Below, one piece after another: positions 1 through 5,800 of a stretch of DNA of 9,200 bases. Positions within the stretch are counted from its first letter, which is position 1; each line of letters opens with the position of its first letter. The notes below the pieces were generated by a model that was not told where the DNA came from, did no database searches, and saw only the letters and a program-made list of their open reading frames with translations. Where the stretch lies: positions 1 through 9,200 of the forward strand of contig JAGVPR010000159.1 in assembly GCA_020052115.1 (NCBI GenBank), written 5' to 3'. Both the position numbers and the translations under genes were made by a program. The stretch is from Candidatus Eiseniibacteriota bacterium (lineage in GTDB: Bacteria > Eisenbacteria > RBG-16-71-46 > JAGVPR01).

Positions 1-36
1 CGGGGCGCAGGGCCAGAGGGATCAACCCAGCAAAAG

Positions 37-65
37 ATTATATCCGCTGGACAGTTTTGAGTCAA
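37..65 (-). promoter_or_regulatory. Near-consensus sigma70 promoter pointing out of the left edge
   Basis: On the minus strand, TTGACT (60-65) and a perfect TATAAT (37-42) are separated by exactly 17 bases. Transcription would start near base 30 and leave the window, so the gene served is unseen. Such a strong match is unusual in this GC-rich window and would suit a stable RNA or highly expressed gene, but that is inference. It lies just outside the left inverted repeat of IS copy 1. Confidence 0.65.
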
Positions 66-90
66 GCGGGGCGGCAGCTTACGCCCGCTC

Positions 91-105
91 GTACTCCGCG
101 AAAAC
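91..105 (-). repeat. IS terminal repeat, left end of copy 1
   Basis: The reverse complement is GTTTTCGCGGAGTAC, an exact match to the motif at 1434-1448, 3113-3127 and 7096-7110. It is the only exact copy in this orientation and sits 58 bases before the preferred ATG of transposase copy 1. Confidence 0.7.
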
Positions 106-162
106 CCGTAATCCTGTGCGCGAGCCGACTTGCCCCGAAACCATGATACGCTCCGCGATCCT

Positions 163-1260
163 ATGGGAACACTTCTATCGGCTCTACTCAGCTTCGTCAG
201 AGCGACGCTCCGATCGCGCATGACGCTCGCCTTGGAGAACGCCGCCCTGCGTCAGCAACTCACCGTCTACCAACGGACTCAACGTCGCCCTCGGCTTCGA
301 AGCCATGATCGGCTCTTCTGGATCCTCCTCCGTCGGCTCTGGCCCGGGTGGGACCGTGCCCTGATCGTTGTCAAGCCCGCGACCGTGATCGCCTGGCACC
401 GCCAAGGCTTCAAGGTTCTCTGGCGACGTCGGTCGATGCGTGGCAAGGTCGGTCGACCACAGATCCTCCGAGAGCACATCGTCTTCATCCAACGCATCTC
501 GCGCGACCATCCCGAGTGGGGCGAGGACAAGATCGCCGAAGAACTCGCCGCCAAGTTCGGCATCGAGCACTCGGGGAGCACGATTCGTCGTTACATGGTC
601 CCGCGTGGCCGTGCCCCTCGTGGAGATCAATCCTGGCGCACCTTCATTCGCAATCACGCGAAGGAAGTCTGGGCCTGCGACCTCCTGACCCAGTACACGG
701 CCTTCTTCAAGGTCGTCTACATCTTCGTCGTCATGGAGGTCGGCTCTCGCCGGATCGTCCACGTCAACGTCACGACGAATCCCACGCTTGCCTGGATCAA
801 GCAGCAGATCCGTGAAGCGACCGCCTGGGGCAACACGCCGCGTCTTCTCGTTCACAACAACGACGCTATGTTCGGGCAGTTCGGAAGGAGCGTGACCGTT
901 GAGCGGGACGGTCTGAAGCGGAGCTATCGCAGCCACCTGGACCTCTGGCTGAACGATGTCATGGGGATCGAGGGACTGCCGATCCCCTACGGCGCGCCGA
1001 ACGCGTCACCCCACGTCGAGCGCTTCATCAGGACGCTCCGCGAGGAGGCCCTGAACCACTTCATCTTCCTCGGCGCTGACCACATCCGACGTGTCGTCTC
1101 CGAATACGTCCGCTACTACAACGGGGCGCGTCCGTCACAGGCGATCCACGGGATCCCGGACCCGTACCCGGAGCTCAAGCAGCCTCCGCCACAGGCTGGG
1201 CAGCTCATCGCTCTCCCCGTCCTCGGCGGCATCCAGCACGATTACAGACTCGCCGCGTAG
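163..1260 (+). CDS. Integrase-core (rve) DDE transposase, copy 1, probably catalytically dead
   Basis: This encodes an IS transposase of the 'integrase core domain' type, which would cut and join the ends of its element. The N-terminal third is basic and helical (LALENAALRQQL, WHRQGF), as expected for DNA binding, and is followed by an rve RNase H-like domain. From the ATG at 163 the protein is 365 aa. Its presumed triad is D173 (WACDLLTQ), position 232 and E286 (HVERFIRTLREE). Position 232 is Asn, in HNNDAMFG, where copy 2 has HDNDGIFG and copy 3 RDRDAIYG, so the second Asp appears lost (GAC to AAC). The frame is otherwise open to a normal C-terminus (DYRLAA). A TTG at 130 would add 11 residues, but the ATG gives the usual family beginning (MGTLLSALLSFVR). 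No convincing Shine-Dalgarno is visible. The Asp assignment rests on my manual alignment. Confidence 0.88.
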   Translation: MGTLLSALLSFVRATLRSRMTLALENAALRQQLTVYQRTQRRPRLRSHDRLFWILLRRLWPGWDRALIVVKPATVIAWHRQGFKVLWRRRSMRGKVGRPQILREHIVFIQRISRDHPEWGEDKIAEELAAKFGIEHSGSTIRRYMVPRGRAPRGDQSWRTFIRNHAKEVWACDLLTQYTAFFKVVYIFVVMEVGSRRIVHVNVTTNPTLAWIKQQIREATAWGNTPRLLVHNNDAMFGQFGRSVTVERDGLKRSYRSHLDLWLNDVMGIEGLPIPYGAPNASPHVERFIRTLREEALNHFIFLGADHIRRVVSEYVRYYNGARPSQAIHGIPDPYPELKQPPPQAGQLIALPVLGGIQHDYRLAA

Positions 1261-1423
1261 ACTATCGCTCGGCCACCCTGCGAGACAGGACCGACCGGGA
1301 TACGCACGCCCAGTCCTCCGCTTCCTCGATTCTCCCCACACCGATGCACCTGCAGAGCGACGCCGCTTTGGCGCAATCTCTCTCCGTCGACCGCTTCAAG
1401 ACCCGTCCGGGCAGGCTGCTGAG

Positions 1424-1449
1424 CTGGAATGGAGTTTTCGCGGAGTACG
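1424..1449 (+). repeat. IS terminal repeat, right end of copy 1
   Basis: It contains ATGGAGTTTTCGCGGAGTAC preceded by CTGGA. It is 164 bases 3' of the copy 1 stop codon and inverted relative to the motif at 91-105. Confidence 0.75.
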
Positions 1450-1578
1450 GCAGGCGTTCGAGCCTCCCCCCAGGCCGACTCACGGAAGAATGGCTCGATT
1501 CGAGCCTCTGGGACGGACGGCCGCGAAAACCGCCTCAGGAGAGGGTCTCCGATTTGCAGACCCGCGCCATCTCCTAGC

Positions 1579-1607
1579 TTGCGTGAAGGCGTGGAATCTG
1601 CTATATT
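1579..1607 (+). promoter_or_regulatory. Candidate sigma70 promoter for the small secreted protein gene
   Basis: TTGCGT (1579-1584) and TATATT (1602-1607) are spaced by 17 bases. Start of transcription would be near 1613, giving a leader of about 100 bases before the ATG at 1715. It lies outside the IS end, so the gene appears to keep its own promoter. Confidence 0.5.
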
Positions 1608-1701
1608 CCGTGCGCCTCGATGACGTACCTGGCCCCGCGCATGGGGCCGCGCGCATGACTCCACGCGGTCCCACGGGACCGTCTCCGCCGGCCTCTCCGG
1701 C

Positions 1702-1707
1702 AAAGGA
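1702..1707 (+). promoter_or_regulatory. Ribosome binding site fixing the start at 1715
   Basis: AAAGGA lies 7 bases before the ATG at 1715. It separates the real gene from a longer open frame running in from 1091 through the IS 3' end. Confidence 0.6.
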
Positions 1708-1714
1708 TGGACTC

Positions 1715-2299
1715 ATGCATCTCTTATCACGCACGACCCGCCCGCTGTTCCTTGTCACAGCGGTGGTGCTCGTCGCACTGGCCCCGGCCGCTCGCGGCCA
1801 GACGACGGTGTACCTGGATCTGATGGAGCCAGCCGCAAAAAGCGCACAAGTCACGCAGAACTGCTCGAGCTGGCATGAGCTGTACCCGTCCTACTGCCTC
1901 GTCCACCATCAGGACGGCTTTGAGGACAACGGGGACGGCGTTCTCTCCCCATGCGATTACATTGTCCTCGACGGGGTCCGCTTTCACATTCAGTGGGTCG
2001 GCCCGACTTACTACCTGTCGAACGGAGAGATCTACGAACCAATGCAGCCTCCGACCGGGGCGGATCCGACCTGCGAGATCTGGCACGAGATCTATCCAGT
2101 GTTCAGCCAGCAGAAGCACGTGGACGAATGGATCGACAACGGTGATCACGTGCTCAGCGTGTGCGACCAGGTCGCGATCGGCGGCGCCCTGGCGCATGTA
2201 GATCGGATCGGCGTGAACATCACCATAGTTCCGGGGCCGACTCCGATTGAGAAGAACACATGGGGGAGGATCAAGGGTTTCTTCGGCCGCATCTTCTAA
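1715..2299 (+). CDS. Small secreted protein with two tandem Cys/WHE/DNGD repeats
   Basis: I do not recognise a named family. The 194-aa protein has a clear signal peptide: basic start, hydrophobic core about residues 10-24, likely cleavage after A26-R-G. The mature part holds two copies of one module at a 70-residue period, C50-L101 and C120-I171. Each has Cys, WHE(L/I)YP (53-58 and 123-128), a His, DNGD(G/H)VLS.CD (71-81 and 141-151), and a late His (H91, H161). The first DNGDG stretch fits a 12-residue EF-hand/dockerin-like calcium loop (E70, N72, D74, G75, L77, D81); in the second, position 1 is Ile and the Gly is His, so it is degraded. Paired Cys (C50/C80, C120/C150) could form disulfides in each module. 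The C-terminus is short and basic (IKGFFGRIF). An exported role, perhaps metal or ligand binding, is inference. It is flanked by IS sequence on both sides. Confidence 0.82.
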   Translation: MHLLSRTTRPLFLVTAVVLVALAPAARGQTTVYLDLMEPAAKSAQVTQNCSSWHELYPSYCLVHHQDGFEDNGDGVLSPCDYIVLDGVRFHIQWVGPTYYLSNGEIYEPMQPPTGADPTCEIWHEIYPVFSQQKHVDEWIDNGDHVLSVCDQVAIGGALAHVDRIGVNITIVPGPTPIEKNTWGRIKGFFGRIF

Positions 2300-2337
2300 G
2301 TCTCGCCGTGTGGGTGAATCCCAGCAGCGAAGCCACT

Positions 2338-2382
2338 GACGCGGATCCCTTTCGAGGGCGGCCCTCGGGAGGGATCCGCGTC
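2338..2382. other. Long perfect hairpin
   Basis: The 13-base arm GACGCGGATCCCT (2338-2350) is the exact inverse of AGGGATCCGCGTC (2370-2382). Inside it, CGAGGG pairs with CCCTCG around a CGG loop, and the intervening TT/GG can form two wobble pairs, so the RNA could make a 21-bp stem with a 3-base loop. It lies 38 bases after the secreted protein stop. No T-run follows on either strand, so it is not a classical intrinsic terminator. The right arm overlaps the start of recognisable transposase homology. Confidence 0.8.
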
Positions 2383-2879
2383 GTCCGCGAGCTACGCATG
2401 ATCGGGATCGATCTTGCTAAGGCCACTGTCGAGAAGTACATGATCCGCCCGCGCAAGCCGCCTACTCCGACCTGGCGCGCCTTTCTCAAGAACCACGTCA
2501 AGGAGGTCGTGGCCATTGACTTCTTCATCGTGCCGACCGTGCGGAACCAGGTCCTCTTCGTCTTCCTCGTCCTCGCGCACGAACGACTCCGCGTCTTCCA
2601 CTTCAACGTCACCGCTAGCCCGACGGCCGAGTGGACGGCTCAACAGATCGTGGAGGCATTCCCGTGGATGGCCCCGCCGGAATATCTGCTCCGGGATCGT
2701 GACGCGATCTACGGTGAGCCATTTCGCAGGCGGGTAGCGAACATGGGCTTCGAGGAGGCGTTCATCGCTCCACGGTCACCCTGGCAGAATCCCTACGTCG
2801 AGAGGTTGATCGGGGCGGCGTGATCGAGAGCGAGGATCTCGGCGGGCTCCACCATCATTACGAACGCGTCGCGGCCTGA
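2369..2879 (+). pseudogene. Decayed integrase-core transposase, copy 3 (second subfamily)
   Basis: This is a remnant of a related but different transposase. Homology begins near 2369-2390 (RELRMIGIDLAKATVEKYM), so the N-terminal DNA-binding part of roughly 130 residues is missing. The core is preserved: first Asp in VAIDFF (codon 2518), second in RDRDAIYG (codon 2695), Glu in PYVERLIG (codon 2800), with 34 residues between the last two, the canonical DD(34)E spacing. Right after VERLIG the reading frame stops at 2821-2823. The family's C-terminus reappears in another frame at 2820-2879 (VIESEDLGGLHHHYERVAA, stop 2877-2879). About 70-80 codons have therefore been deleted internally with a frameshift. 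It cannot encode a working transposase. Confidence 0.82.
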
Positions 2880-3095
2880 CCGCACTGCGACCTGCTCGTC
2901 TCTTGCGCAACCGCGCAGCCGGACCATGCCCAAGCCGCGCGTCGCCCGTCCGGTACACATCAGGGAACCGTGATTCTGCCCCGCCATCGCTCCGTCGAAT
3001 CCCTCAGACTCCAATGCGGACTTTCCTCCGGCGGCGTCGCCTACTTTCAGCAGACCGATTCGAGTTTTTGGGAGGGACAGGTGACCCGACCGCGA

Positions 3096-3992
3096 TCAGC
3101 TCATGGAATGGAGTTTTCGCGGAGTACGCTTCACCGCATACCCTTCGATATTCTCACCCATGGCCAGCGTGTCGCCCACATAGGCCAGCGCGGTCAGTGC
3201 CAGCTTCGTCCACCATGTCCGACCCTCGCGCCTCTTGGGCGAGACCGACGCGACCTGCGCCTCGAAACCACACTGCGCCAGCAATCGTTTCAACGTCGCA
3301 GGCGAGAAGAACGACAGATGATGGATCGAAGGGAAGGTCGACTTGCGCCCTCGCACGACGTCAAAGTTGAATAGCCAACTGCCAAGCTCGTATGGCACTT
3401 CGACCACAACGACGCCCCCCGGCCTCAGCACCCTATTCACTTCCCTCAGCGTGTCCAGCGGATCGGGCACATGCTCTAGGACGTGGCTCATGTGCGCGAC
3501 ATCGAAGAAGCCGTCGGCGAATCCCGCCAGCGACGAAGTGTTCTCGACCGGAAGACCATGGCGCCGCCAGGCCTCTTTCGCCGCGTATGCTGAAGGCTCG
3601 ACGCCGAATGGCTGCCAGCCCAACTGCGTCGCCGCGCTGAGGAATTCGCCCGTCGCGCAGCCGATATCGAGCATTCGGCCTATCTTGATCGTCCGCCCAA
3701 TGCGCTCCAGTCGTGATTGGAAGGCCGCCTTGCGCACGCGGTCGATCATCGCGTCGTAATCGTAAGCCTCGAAGTACTCCTGCCTAGCACAGTAGCGATC
3801 GTACGCCGCACGCGTCAGCCGGGGACTGGTATACACGAAGCCGCACGCTCGGCACTCCGCCACGCGGAGTGGCTCTGGCAGAGCCAGCATCTCGGTTTCG
3901 CGCGACAGGACCACACGATTGGGAGACCCGCACAGGGCGCAGTTCACGGATTCGGTCTCAAGCGCAGGCGGTGTCTCTTCCATCATCACCAT
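3096..3992 (-). CDS. SAM-dependent class I methyltransferase with N-terminal Zn-binding motif
   Basis: Predicted cytosolic methyltransferase of the Methyltransf_23-like group. From the ATG at 3992 it is 298 aa. A zinc knuckle comes first (C18-x2-C21 and C47-x2-C50, in CALCGS and CRACGFVYTSP). The Rossmann SAM-binding core follows: motif I LDIGCATGEF (108-117), the acidic strand end GVEPS (E132), HVLEHVPDP (170-178), LRPGG (189-193) and HHLSFFSP (224-231). Proteins of this layout often modify sugars, lipids or small metabolites in cell-surface gene clusters, but nothing nearby identifies the substrate. A longer open frame runs upstream to 4148 through an IS-end motif; I prefer the start at 3992 because it sits just before the zinc knuckle, with GGAG some 12 bases ahead. 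The last ten residues (RTPRKLHSMS) and the stop come from the IS end, so the native C-terminus has probably been altered. Confidence 0.88.
   Translation of the reverse strand: MVMMEETPPALETESVNCALCGSPNRVVLSRETEMLALPEPLRVAECRACGFVYTSPRLTRAAYDRYCARQEYFEAYDYDAMIDRVRKAAFQSRLERIGRTIKIGRMLDIGCATGEFLSAATQLGWQPFGVEPSAYAAKEAWRRHGLPVENTSSLAGFADGFFDVAHMSHVLEHVPDPLDTLREVNRVLRPGGVVVVEVPYELGSWLFNFDVVRGRKSTFPSIHHLSFFSPATLKRLLAQCGFEAQVASVSPKRREGRTWWTKLALTALAYVGDTLAMGENIEGYAVKRTPRKLHSMS
3104..3128 (+). repeat. IS terminal repeat, right end of copy 3
   Basis: This is an exact copy of ATGGAGTTTTCGCGGAGTAC with TGGA in front, as in copy 1. It lies 225 bases 3' of the transposase remnant and, on the opposite strand, encodes the last residues of the methyltransferase. 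Confidence 0.75.
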
Positions 3993-4061
3993 TCGTCGGT
4001 TGACTCCGAACGGCTCATGCGTAGAACAACCGTCGATATGAACCGCCCCGGGTTCTCCAGG

Positions 4062-4087
4062 CTGGAATGGAGCGTCCGCGGAATACG
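4062..4087 (+). repeat. Degenerate solitary IS-end motif
   Basis: CTGGAATGGAGCGTCCGCGG followed by AATACG matches the other right ends except for a few substitutions in the TTTT and GAGTAC parts. No transposase lies on its inner side; the methyltransferase is there instead. It sits in the 156-base gap between two minus-strand genes. Confidence 0.6.
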
Positions 4088-4148
4088 AACGCTCAGCACC
4101 CCACGATACAATCCCCTTCTGCGTGACCCAGGACGATCCTAGCGCCAA

Positions 4149-5495
4149 TCATCTGACCAACGTCATCCGCTGGGTTTCGCGGAGCGAGCCAGCCTCCATC
4201 CGGCAGACGTACACACCCGAGGCCATCTGCTGGCCGCGGGCGCCCGTCCCGTTCCACTGAACCTCGTAGCTCCCGGCTGCCCTCACTTCGTCCACGATGA
4301 CGCGCACCAGCCGACCGGTCAAGTCGAAGATCACCAGCCGGACCCGTTCGGTCTGCGGCAAGCTGAACGCGATCGTTGTCGCCGGGTTGAACGGGTTGGG
4401 CCAGCCGGGACTCAGGCGGGGCATCGCCGAATGTCTTCGAGGATCCTCGACCGCCACCGCCGGCGACGGCTTCGTCCACAGCAGCGCCTCTTCCCGACCC
4501 GTCGTCGTATTCCATCCCCAGCCGGCGACATCAGTGAACGAAGCGTTGTGCGAGATGCCGCAAGCCTCCGATTCGTTGAACTCGGGCGGCAGAAACGCGT
4601 GCAGGTCCGTCCAGGAGGCGGACGTGCCGTTCCAGAGACTGGCGCGCTTGCGAACACCCGCAGCAAAGGTGGCCCAGCCCACCTGCTCACCGGCGTTCAC
4701 GGCGAGAGCTTCCGACTCCAACGCCCCGGCAGGCCGCAGGTCCACCCAGGAGGCGCTCGTGCCGGTCCAGAGACTCGCATGGTGACCGAGGATATCGACG
4801 TATCCCACCTGCTGGCCGTCGTGCGCGTCGAGGGCGAACGAGCTGGTCACCCCGGCGGGGTGCAGATCCACCCACGAAGCGGCCGTGCCCGTCCACAGGC
4901 TCGCACGCGTGGCGTTGTTGACCCGCGCCCGGCCCACCTGCTGGCCACCGCCCGCGCCTTTCGCCACGGACCAGAGGGACCCGTACGGATCGAGGTTCAC
5001 CCACGATGCGGCGGAACCGCTCCACAAGCAGGCGCGACTTTGCATGTCATACGAGATCCAGTAGCCGACCTGCTGACCGCCGTCCACACCGTAGGCCATC
5101 GAATAGGTGACCCCGACCGGATTCAGATTCACCCACGTGTCCGGCGAGCCGGACCAGAGCGCGGCGTGCCAGTAGACGGGCACATAGGCGACCCCCACCT
5201 GCGCGCCCCCGCAAACCCCATAGGCTCGCGACTGGCTGGACCCGGCAGGATCCAGGTTCACCCATGTCTCGGCGGACCCATGCCAAAGACAGGCGCGCGG
5301 CCAACCGTCCACCCAGGCCTCGCCCGCCTGCACGCCGCCGTCCACGCCGTAGGCCCGTGACCCGGTCGCACCCGCTGGGTGCAGGTTGACCACGGTCCAC
5401 TGGGCGGTCGCCGTCGAAGCCTGTGCGCCGATCAACACCGCCGCTCCAAGCATCCACCATGCGAGCGACGAACGAGAGCAACGCAGGATTATCAT
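4149..5495 (-). CDS. Secreted HAF-repeat protein with C-terminal FlgD-like/type A sorting domain
   Basis: Exported 448-aa protein. It has a signal peptide (core about residues 12-28, likely cleavage at ATA-Q32). Seven repeats of about 44 residues follow, starting at W33, W78, W121, W165, W208, W250 and W295. Each has the pattern W(V/T)(N/D)L.P.G....A.(G/D)..(G/E)QQVG....ASLW.G. This matches the HAF-type extracellular repeat family, probably a beta-rich propeller or solenoid. The C-terminal domain (about 360-448) begins LSPGWPNPFNPATTIAFSLP and includes VIFDLTGRLVR and GVYVCRM, a typical FlgD-like immunoglobulin/type A sorting tail seen in FCB-group and related bacteria. There it directs surface attachment or secretion, often by a type IX-like route. 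Ligand and role are unknown. The start is supported by a strong RBS. The repeats are also visible in the DNA at a period of about 132 bases. Confidence 0.88.
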   Translation of the reverse strand: MIILRCSRSSLAWWMLGAAVLIGAQASTATAQWTVVNLHPAGATGSRAYGVDGGVQAGEAWVDGWPRACLWHGSAETWVNLDPAGSSQSRAYGVCGGAQVGVAYVPVYWHAALWSGSPDTWVNLNPVGVTYSMAYGVDGGQQVGYWISYDMQSRACLWSGSAASWVNLDPYGSLWSVAKGAGGGQQVGRARVNNATRASLWTGTAASWVDLHPAGVTSSFALDAHDGQQVGYVDILGHHASLWTGTSASWVDLRPAGALESEALAVNAGEQVGWATFAAGVRKRASLWNGTSASWTDLHAFLPPEFNESEACGISHNASFTDVAGWGWNTTTGREEALLWTKPSPAVAVEDPRRHSAMPRLSPGWPNPFNPATTIAFSLPQTERVRLVIFDLTGRLVRVIVDEVRAAGSYEVQWNGTGARGQQMASGVYVCRMEAGSLRETQRMTLVR

Positions 5496-5500
5496 GGTCC

Positions 5501-5509
5501 CTCTCCTTT
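5501..5509 (-). promoter_or_regulatory. Strong ribosome binding site for the HAF-repeat gene
   Basis: AAAGGAGAG on the minus strand lies 5 bases before the ATG at 5495, with AGGAG 7 bases away. It fixes the start codon. Confidence 0.75.
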
Positions 5510-5800
5510 GGACGGGCAGTCGCAGCCCCTCCTGGCTTGTCCATCTCTGGATCCCGAGAACTCGAACGCCTCTCGATTCCTGCAGTTGACACGCCGCTTG
5601 AACGCCGCATGCTCTCCGGGGCAGGGACGCAACGTCTGAGGCTCTGCGAGCCGCGGAAGTGTCGATCGAGAGAACCTCAGATCTCGCAAAGAAGATGAGG
5701 AGCGGTCGGACAGCGTAGCGCGGAAGTCAGGGAAACGGCATACCTCAGCGGGAACTGCGAACAGGGGCTTCTCCGGGGGTGGCATCGCGCGCCCTCCAGC
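5510..5800. other. Intergenic region between HAF gene and IS copy 2
   Basis: I see no gene. The region should hold the promoter of the minus-strand HAF gene, but no good -35/-10 pair is visible. A perfect TTGACA (5586-5591, plus) lacks a convincing -10. A degenerate left IS end is possible at 5740-5756. Confidence 0.5.
5740..5756 (-). repeat. Possible degenerate left end of IS copy 2
   Basis: ATACCTCAGCGGGAACT resembles GTACTCCGCGAAAACT with one inserted base and a few substitutions. It lies 132 bases before the start of transposase homology, against 125 bases in copy 1. The match is weak and the positional agreement is the main support. Confidence 0.25.

Larger units (their letters stand above)
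91..1448 (+). mobile_element. Insertion sequence copy 1, bounded by 15-bp inverted repeats
   Basis: GTACTCCGCGAAAAC at 91-105 is the exact reverse complement of GTTTTCGCGGAGTAC at 1434-1448. The two enclose a single full-length DDE transposase gene in a 1,358-bp unit, a normal IS size. Matching becomes patchy inward of the 15 bases. I see no target-site duplication (left flank ends CGCTC, right flank begins GGCAG), so the insertion may be old or the true ends may differ by a few bases. The same right-end motif follows the other transposase copies in this window, which supports its being an IS end. Confidence 0.6.
1261..1714. other. Gap: IS copy 1 3' region and leader of the next gene
   Basis: There is no credible gene here; the open frames are GC-rich read-through. 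It holds the IS 3' untranslated part (1261-1448, including the end motif), then non-IS sequence with a promoter candidate (1579-1607) and the RBS of the secreted protein gene. An 11-base inverted partial match to the end motif (CCGCGAAAACC, 1521-1531) is probably chance. Confidence 0.6.

Noticed and set aside
184..936. 250-residue antisense open frame across transposase copy 1
   Set aside because: It is the complementary strand of a clear transposase gene in GC-rich DNA, with an Asp/Glu/Arg-biased composition and no RBS.
1521..1531. Inverted partial copy of the end motif (CCGCGAAAACC)
   Set aside because: Only 11 bases match and the rest diverges; a chance match is plausible in GC-rich DNA.
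1091..1714. N-terminal extension of the small secreted protein into the IS
   Set aside because: The part before 1715 overlaps the transposase 3' end in another frame and reads through the IS end. The RBS and signal peptide place the start at 1715.
2300..2325. Possible degenerate left IS end just after the secreted protein stop
   Set aside because: Only scattered matches to the end motif (best at its inner part, near AATCCCAGC), needing several gaps; not convincing.
2793..3014. 73-residue minus-strand open frame beside transposase copy 3
   Set aside because: It lies antisense to the recognisable transposase C-terminal remnant (2820-2879) and has no RBS or known motif.
3993..4148. Upstream extension of the methyltransferase to 4148
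   Set aside because: The added 52 residues translate an IS-end motif and intergenic DNA and have no family similarity.
4431..5360. 309-residue open frame antisense to the HAF gene
   Set aside because: Its apparent repeats are the mirror image of the HAF repeats; signal peptide, RBS and sorting domain all support the minus-strand gene.
5586..5614. Plus-strand promoter with perfect TTGACA
   Set aside because: The -10 position reads ATGCTC, a poor match, and no gene start follows at a sensible distance.
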